NCBI GenBank assembly: GCA_013415575.1
Contig: JAAEES010000044.1
Location: 1 to 7,713 of the forward strand
Direction: 5' to 3'
DNA: 7,713 bases
Origin: Methanomicrobiales archaeon
GTDB lineage: Archaea > Halobacteriota > Methanomicrobia > Methanomicrobiales > Methanospirillaceae
This document shows positions 5,973 to 7,713 of this stretch, piece after piece. The notes under the pieces are model-generated. The model was not told the DNA's origin. It ran no database searches and saw nothing but the letters and a program-made list of their open reading frames with translations. Every line of letters starts with the position of its first letter. Positions within the stretch are counted from its first letter, which is position 1. Made by a program: the position numbers and the translations under genes.

Positions 5973-6617
5973 TCACCCGGAGAGAGCGGGGAAGGCCGAG
6001 ATGAGGCCGCTGATGACGAACTGGACAGCGATGGCAATCAGCAGCATCCCCATCAGCCGGTTGATTGCCCGGAATTCCTTCTGGCCGATCCGGGACACGA
6101 TCGATTCCGAGCGGACCATCATCAGGTAGGTCAGGAGGATGGCGACCAGGATCGATACGAGGATCATCGCCATGTAGGTGAGTGAACCAGTCGCTTCGCT
6201 CATGAGCACGATGGTAGTGGTGATCGCCCCCGGCCCGGCGATCATAGGAATGGCCAGCGGGGTTACCGAGATATCCTCGGCCTCCATGCTCTCGTACTTC
6301 TCTGTCGCCGTCAGTTTGGTGCGGGAGGTCCGGGCATATACCATCTCCATTCCGATCACGAAGAGGAGGATTCCCCCGCCAATACGGAAGGCATCGATGG
6401 TGATCCCGAAGAGCTGGAGGATGAATCCGCCGACCAGGGCAAAGACGATCAGGGTGAGGAGGGAATACCGGCAGGCCTCCTTTGCAACAACCCGCCGGGA
6501 GTGGGGATCCATCTCAGAAGTCAGGGTCACGTATGTAAGGGTCGCCCCCAGAGGATTGACGATGATGAGGATCGAGGAAAGTGAGAGAAGCGCAAACGTG
6601 ACCACATCCCCTGCCAT
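5973..6617 (-). CDS. MarC family (UPF0056) integral membrane protein
   Basis: This 214-residue, strongly hydrophobic protein matches the MarC family. It has the NPLG motif at the end of helix 1 (21-24) and PLAIPMIAGPGAITTTI at 120-136, which are the two family signatures. Helices fall at roughly 5-22, 50-70, 76-94, 118-140, 145-168 and 188-208, with a polar loop near 97-117, giving the usual six-helix layout in the cytoplasmic membrane. The name comes from a supposed multiple-antibiotic-resistance role in E. coli that was later not supported; transport function remains unknown. No GGTGAT-type site precedes the ATG. A T-rich stretch (TTCTTTTTTA on this strand) ends 21 bases upstream, so a leaderless transcript is conceivable. 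It follows ndk with a 52-base gap and precedes the hydrolase by 47 bases. Family assignment is firm; physiological role is not. Confidence 0.92.
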   Translation of the reverse strand: MAGDVVTFALLSLSSILIIVNPLGATLTYVTLTSEMDPHSRRVVAKEACRYSLLTLIVFALVGGFILQLFGITIDAFRIGGGILLFVIGMEMVYARTSRTKLTATEKYESMEAEDISVTPLAIPMIAGPGAITTTIVLMSEATGSLTYMAMILVSILVAILLTYLMMVRSESIVSRIGQKEFRAINRLMGMLLIAIAVQFVISGLISAFPALSG

Positions 6618-6638
6618 ACAGGGTGATACGAGCGGGGT

Positions 6639-6649
6639 AAAAAAGAATT
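6639..6649 (-). terminator. Oligo-T stretch after ndk: probable end of the ribosomal-protein/ndk transcript
   Basis: On the minus strand the 52-base gap between ndk and marC contains TTCTTTTTTA, with six consecutive T (6639-6644), in otherwise GC-rich DNA. Its location 20-30 bases after the ndk stop suits archaeal termination. The same T-rich block lies 21-32 bases before the marC ATG, so it could serve instead, or as well, as a weak TATA-like element. No strong hairpin precedes it. Confidence 0.45.
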
Positions 6650-6669
6650 TTTCCTGCCTGGGAAGAGAA

Positions 6670-7119
6670 TCACTCGTACAGGAAAGTCTCGTCGGCCCGC
6701 CTGTATGAACAGAGATTGTCGGGTGAGAAGTGGATGCCTATCTCCCTCCGGGCGCTTTCCGGCGAATCGGAGGCATGCACCACGTTTCTCCCGATGTCCA
6801 TGGCGAGGTCGCCCCGGATGGTTCCCGGAGCCGCATCGGCAGGGTTGGTGGCCCCGACCAGGGTCCTGACCACCGGCACAACGTTCTTTCCCTCCCAGAC
6901 CATCAGGAAACAGGGGCCGCTGGTGATGTAGTGCCGGAGCGAAGGGAAGAAGGGCTTCTCAAGGTGCTCACGGTACTGCTCCATCACCCGTTTTTCCGGG
7001 AGCTTCTCGAGCCGGGCGGCGACCAGCTGCAGGCCTTTTCCCTCAAGGCGTGCAATGACATCGCCGATCAGCCCGCGGGCAACTCCGTCGGGCTTGATCA
7101 TCACGAAGGTCTGGTCCAT
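6670..7119 (-). CDS. ndk: Nucleoside diphosphate kinase
   Basis: The 149-residue protein transfers the gamma phosphate between nucleoside triphosphates and diphosphates through a phosphohistidine. The N-terminal FVMIKPDGVARGLIG (5-19) contains the ATP-binding lysine K9. GATNPADAAPGTIRGD (89-104) is the family's substrate loop, and NVVHASDS (112-119) holds the catalytic histidine H115. Length fits the usual 135-155 residues. A GGAG site in the tail of rpl24e lies about 9 bases before the ATG, and only 6 bases separate the two genes. Its place directly after rpl24e in an L7Ae-S28e-L24e-Ndk cluster is conserved among archaea, which supports co-transcription. In many archaea infB (aIF2/eIF5B-type factor) comes next; here marC does. 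Confidence 0.96.
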   Translation of the reverse strand: MDQTFVMIKPDGVARGLIGDVIARLEGKGLQLVAARLEKLPEKRVMEQYREHLEKPFFPSLRHYITSGPCFLMVWEGKNVVPVVRTLVGATNPADAAPGTIRGDLAMDIGRNVVHASDSPESARREIGIHFSPDNLCSYRRADETFLYE

Positions 7120-7125
7120 GACCCC

Positions 7126-7317
7126 TTACTCCTTTCCCATCGCTTTGCGGCCGGCCTTGGTCCAGGGGACCCGCCGGGGTGCGCGGCCGAGCCGGAAATT
7201 GTTCTCACACTTGGAGCTGCAGAAATAGAAGATGGAGCCGTCTTTCCGCACAAAGAGCTTCCCGGTGCCGGGTTCGATTGCCTCTCCGCAGAAACTGCAG
7301 TTCTTCTGCTCTACCAT
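7126..7317 (-). CDS. rpl24e: 50S ribosomal protein L24e
   Basis: The 63-residue protein is the archaeal/eukaryotic large-subunit protein L24e. A zinc finger is visible as C7-x2-C10 and C33-x3-C37, followed by the basic tail (LGRAPRRVPWTKAGRKAMGKE at the end) that contacts rRNA. An in-frame GTG nine bases upstream (7324-7326) was rejected as start. It belongs to a GGTGAG ribosome-binding sequence at 7322-7327, which sits 4 bases before the ATG at 7317 and overlaps the stop of rps28e. With that ATG the protein begins MVEQKNCSFCG, close to the family norm. Neighbours on both sides are 5-6 bases away, so it is an interior gene of the operon. Confidence 0.95.
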   Translation of the reverse strand: MVEQKNCSFCGEAIEPGTGKLFVRKDGSIFYFCSSKCENNFRLGRAPRRVPWTKAGRKAMGKE

Positions 7318-7321
7318 CTTT

Positions 7322-7327
7322 CTCACC
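7322..7327 (-). promoter_or_regulatory. GGTGAG ribosome-binding site of rpl24e, overlapping the rps28e stop
   Basis: On the minus strand GGTGAG includes the TGA stop of rps28e and lies 4 bases before the ATG of rpl24e. It matches the archaeal anti-Shine-Dalgarno sequence and shows that the upstream in-frame GTG is part of the ribosome-binding site rather than the start. Confidence 0.7.
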
Positions 7328-7532
7328 GCCTCGAGAGCTTCTTTGCCTCACGCTCGGTCTCGAGGAGCATCAGGACATCCCCTTCACGGATGGGGCCCAC
7401 CGTGTTCCGGGTAATGATACGCCCCTTGTTGGGACCATCGAGGATTCGGCACTTCACCTGCATCGCTTCCCCGTGCATCCCGGTAGAGCCGATCACCTCG
7501 ATCACTTCAGCGGGGGTACCTTCGTCGGGCAT
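7323..7532 (-). CDS. rps28e: 30S ribosomal protein S28e
   Basis: The 69-residue protein is the archaeal/eukaryotic small-subunit protein S28e. The family pattern is clear: PAEVIEVIGSTGMHGEAMQVKCRIL (7-31 in outline), then GRIITRNTVGPIREGDVL, then the ending LLETEREAKKLSRR. It forms a small OB-like beta barrel near the mRNA exit region of the 30S subunit and has no bacterial counterpart. The ATG at 7532 is preceded by GAGG in the 7-base gap after rpl7ae. Its TGA stop is embedded in the ribosome-binding site of rpl24e, which suggests coupled translation. Length and ends are normal. Confidence 0.96.
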   Translation of the reverse strand: MPDEGTPAEVIEVIGSTGMHGEAMQVKCRILDGPNKGRIITRNTVGPIREGDVLMLLETEREAKKLSRR

Positions 7533-7539
7533 GGTCCTC

Positions 7540-7713
7540 TCACGCTCTCAGGTCACTGATTTGCTTGGCGATCTCGTCGATGAGATCCTTTGCCTTGCCG
7601 GGCTTGACAATTGCAGCAGCAGTGGATCCGACTTCAAGCCCGCTCGCGGCCCCGATATCATTCTGTTTGTTGATGAACAGGTAGGGGATCTTCTTCTCTT
7701 CGCAGAGGGGGCC
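7540..7713 (-). CDS. rpl7ae: 50S ribosomal protein L7Ae, C-terminal part only
   Basis: The frame runs from the right edge of the window to a TGA at 7540-7542 and gives the last 57 residues. The segments LCEEKKIPYLFI, NKQNDIGAASGLEVGSTAAAI and KDLIDEIAKQISDLRA identify L7Ae; about half of the usual 120-odd residues is present. L7Ae binds kink-turn RNA. Besides its place in the 50S subunit it is a core protein of archaeal box C/D and H/ACA guide RNPs and of RNase P. It is the upstream member of the visible L7Ae-S28e-L24e-Ndk cluster, 7 bases before rps28e. The start codon and promoter of the operon lie outside the window. Confidence 0.95.
   Translation of the reverse strand, partial: GPLCEEKKIPYLFINKQNDIGAASGLEVGSTAAAIVKPGKAKDLIDEIAKQISDLRA

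Noticed and set aside
5164..6129. 321-codon open frame on the plus strand opposite the hydrolase and the end of marC.
   Set aside because: It crosses two real minus-strand genes and their gap, and its Gly/Arg/Pro-rich product looks like an antisense shadow of GC-rich codons.
7318..7326. GTG start three codons upstream in rpl24e.
   Set aside because: The GTG is part of the GGTGAG ribosome-binding site and overlaps the rps28e stop; the next ATG gives the usual L24e N-terminus.
1..7713. Mobile elements, CRISPR arrays, tRNA genes, defence or toxin-antitoxin modules.
   Set aside because: I found no repeat arrays, no transposase or integrase motifs, no tRNA-like folds by eye, and no gene-free stretch large enough to hide one; coding is continuous housekeeping-type sequence.

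Overview
This GC-rich window looks chromosomal and comes from a methanogenic archaeon. It carries the end of a methanogenesis-marker gene, a four-subunit archaeal pyruvate synthase, archaeal-type ribosomal proteins (L7Ae, S28e, L24e) and GGTGAT-type ribosome-binding sites. Protein flavour and base composition suggest Methanomicrobiales (Methanoregula/Methanosphaerula-like), but that placement is inference. I see no mobile element, CRISPR array, tRNA or rRNA gene.

Plus strand, 1-3293: the 3' end of a UPF0285/methanogenesis marker 12 gene is followed by a 40-base AT-rich gap that probably holds a terminator and a promoter. Then come porC-porD-porA-porB, packed with gaps of one base or a 4-base ATGA overlap. 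The four products form pyruvate:ferredoxin oxidoreductase (pyruvate synthase), which joins acetyl-CoA and CO2 using reduced ferredoxin, the main entry of carbon into biosynthesis in methanogens. The operon ends in an A6-TAAC-T8 palindrome shared with the convergent gene on the other strand.

Minus strand, 7713 down to 3292: eight genes share one direction. First is the conserved translation cluster rpl7ae (cut by the window edge), rps28e, rpl24e and ndk, spaced 5-7 bases apart. After an oligo-T stretch come marC (six-helix membrane protein), a nitrilase-superfamily carbon-nitrogen hydrolase, thrC (threonine synthase), and a small exported, membrane-anchored protein of unknown function. The start of that last gene lies inside thrC.

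Almost all of the DNA is coding; no gene-free stretch exceeds about 55 bases. I found no convincing new multi-gene system. The points most worth a second look are the thrC/exported-protein overlap, the shared convergent terminator, the appearance of marC directly after ndk, and the unassigned amidase and exported protein.
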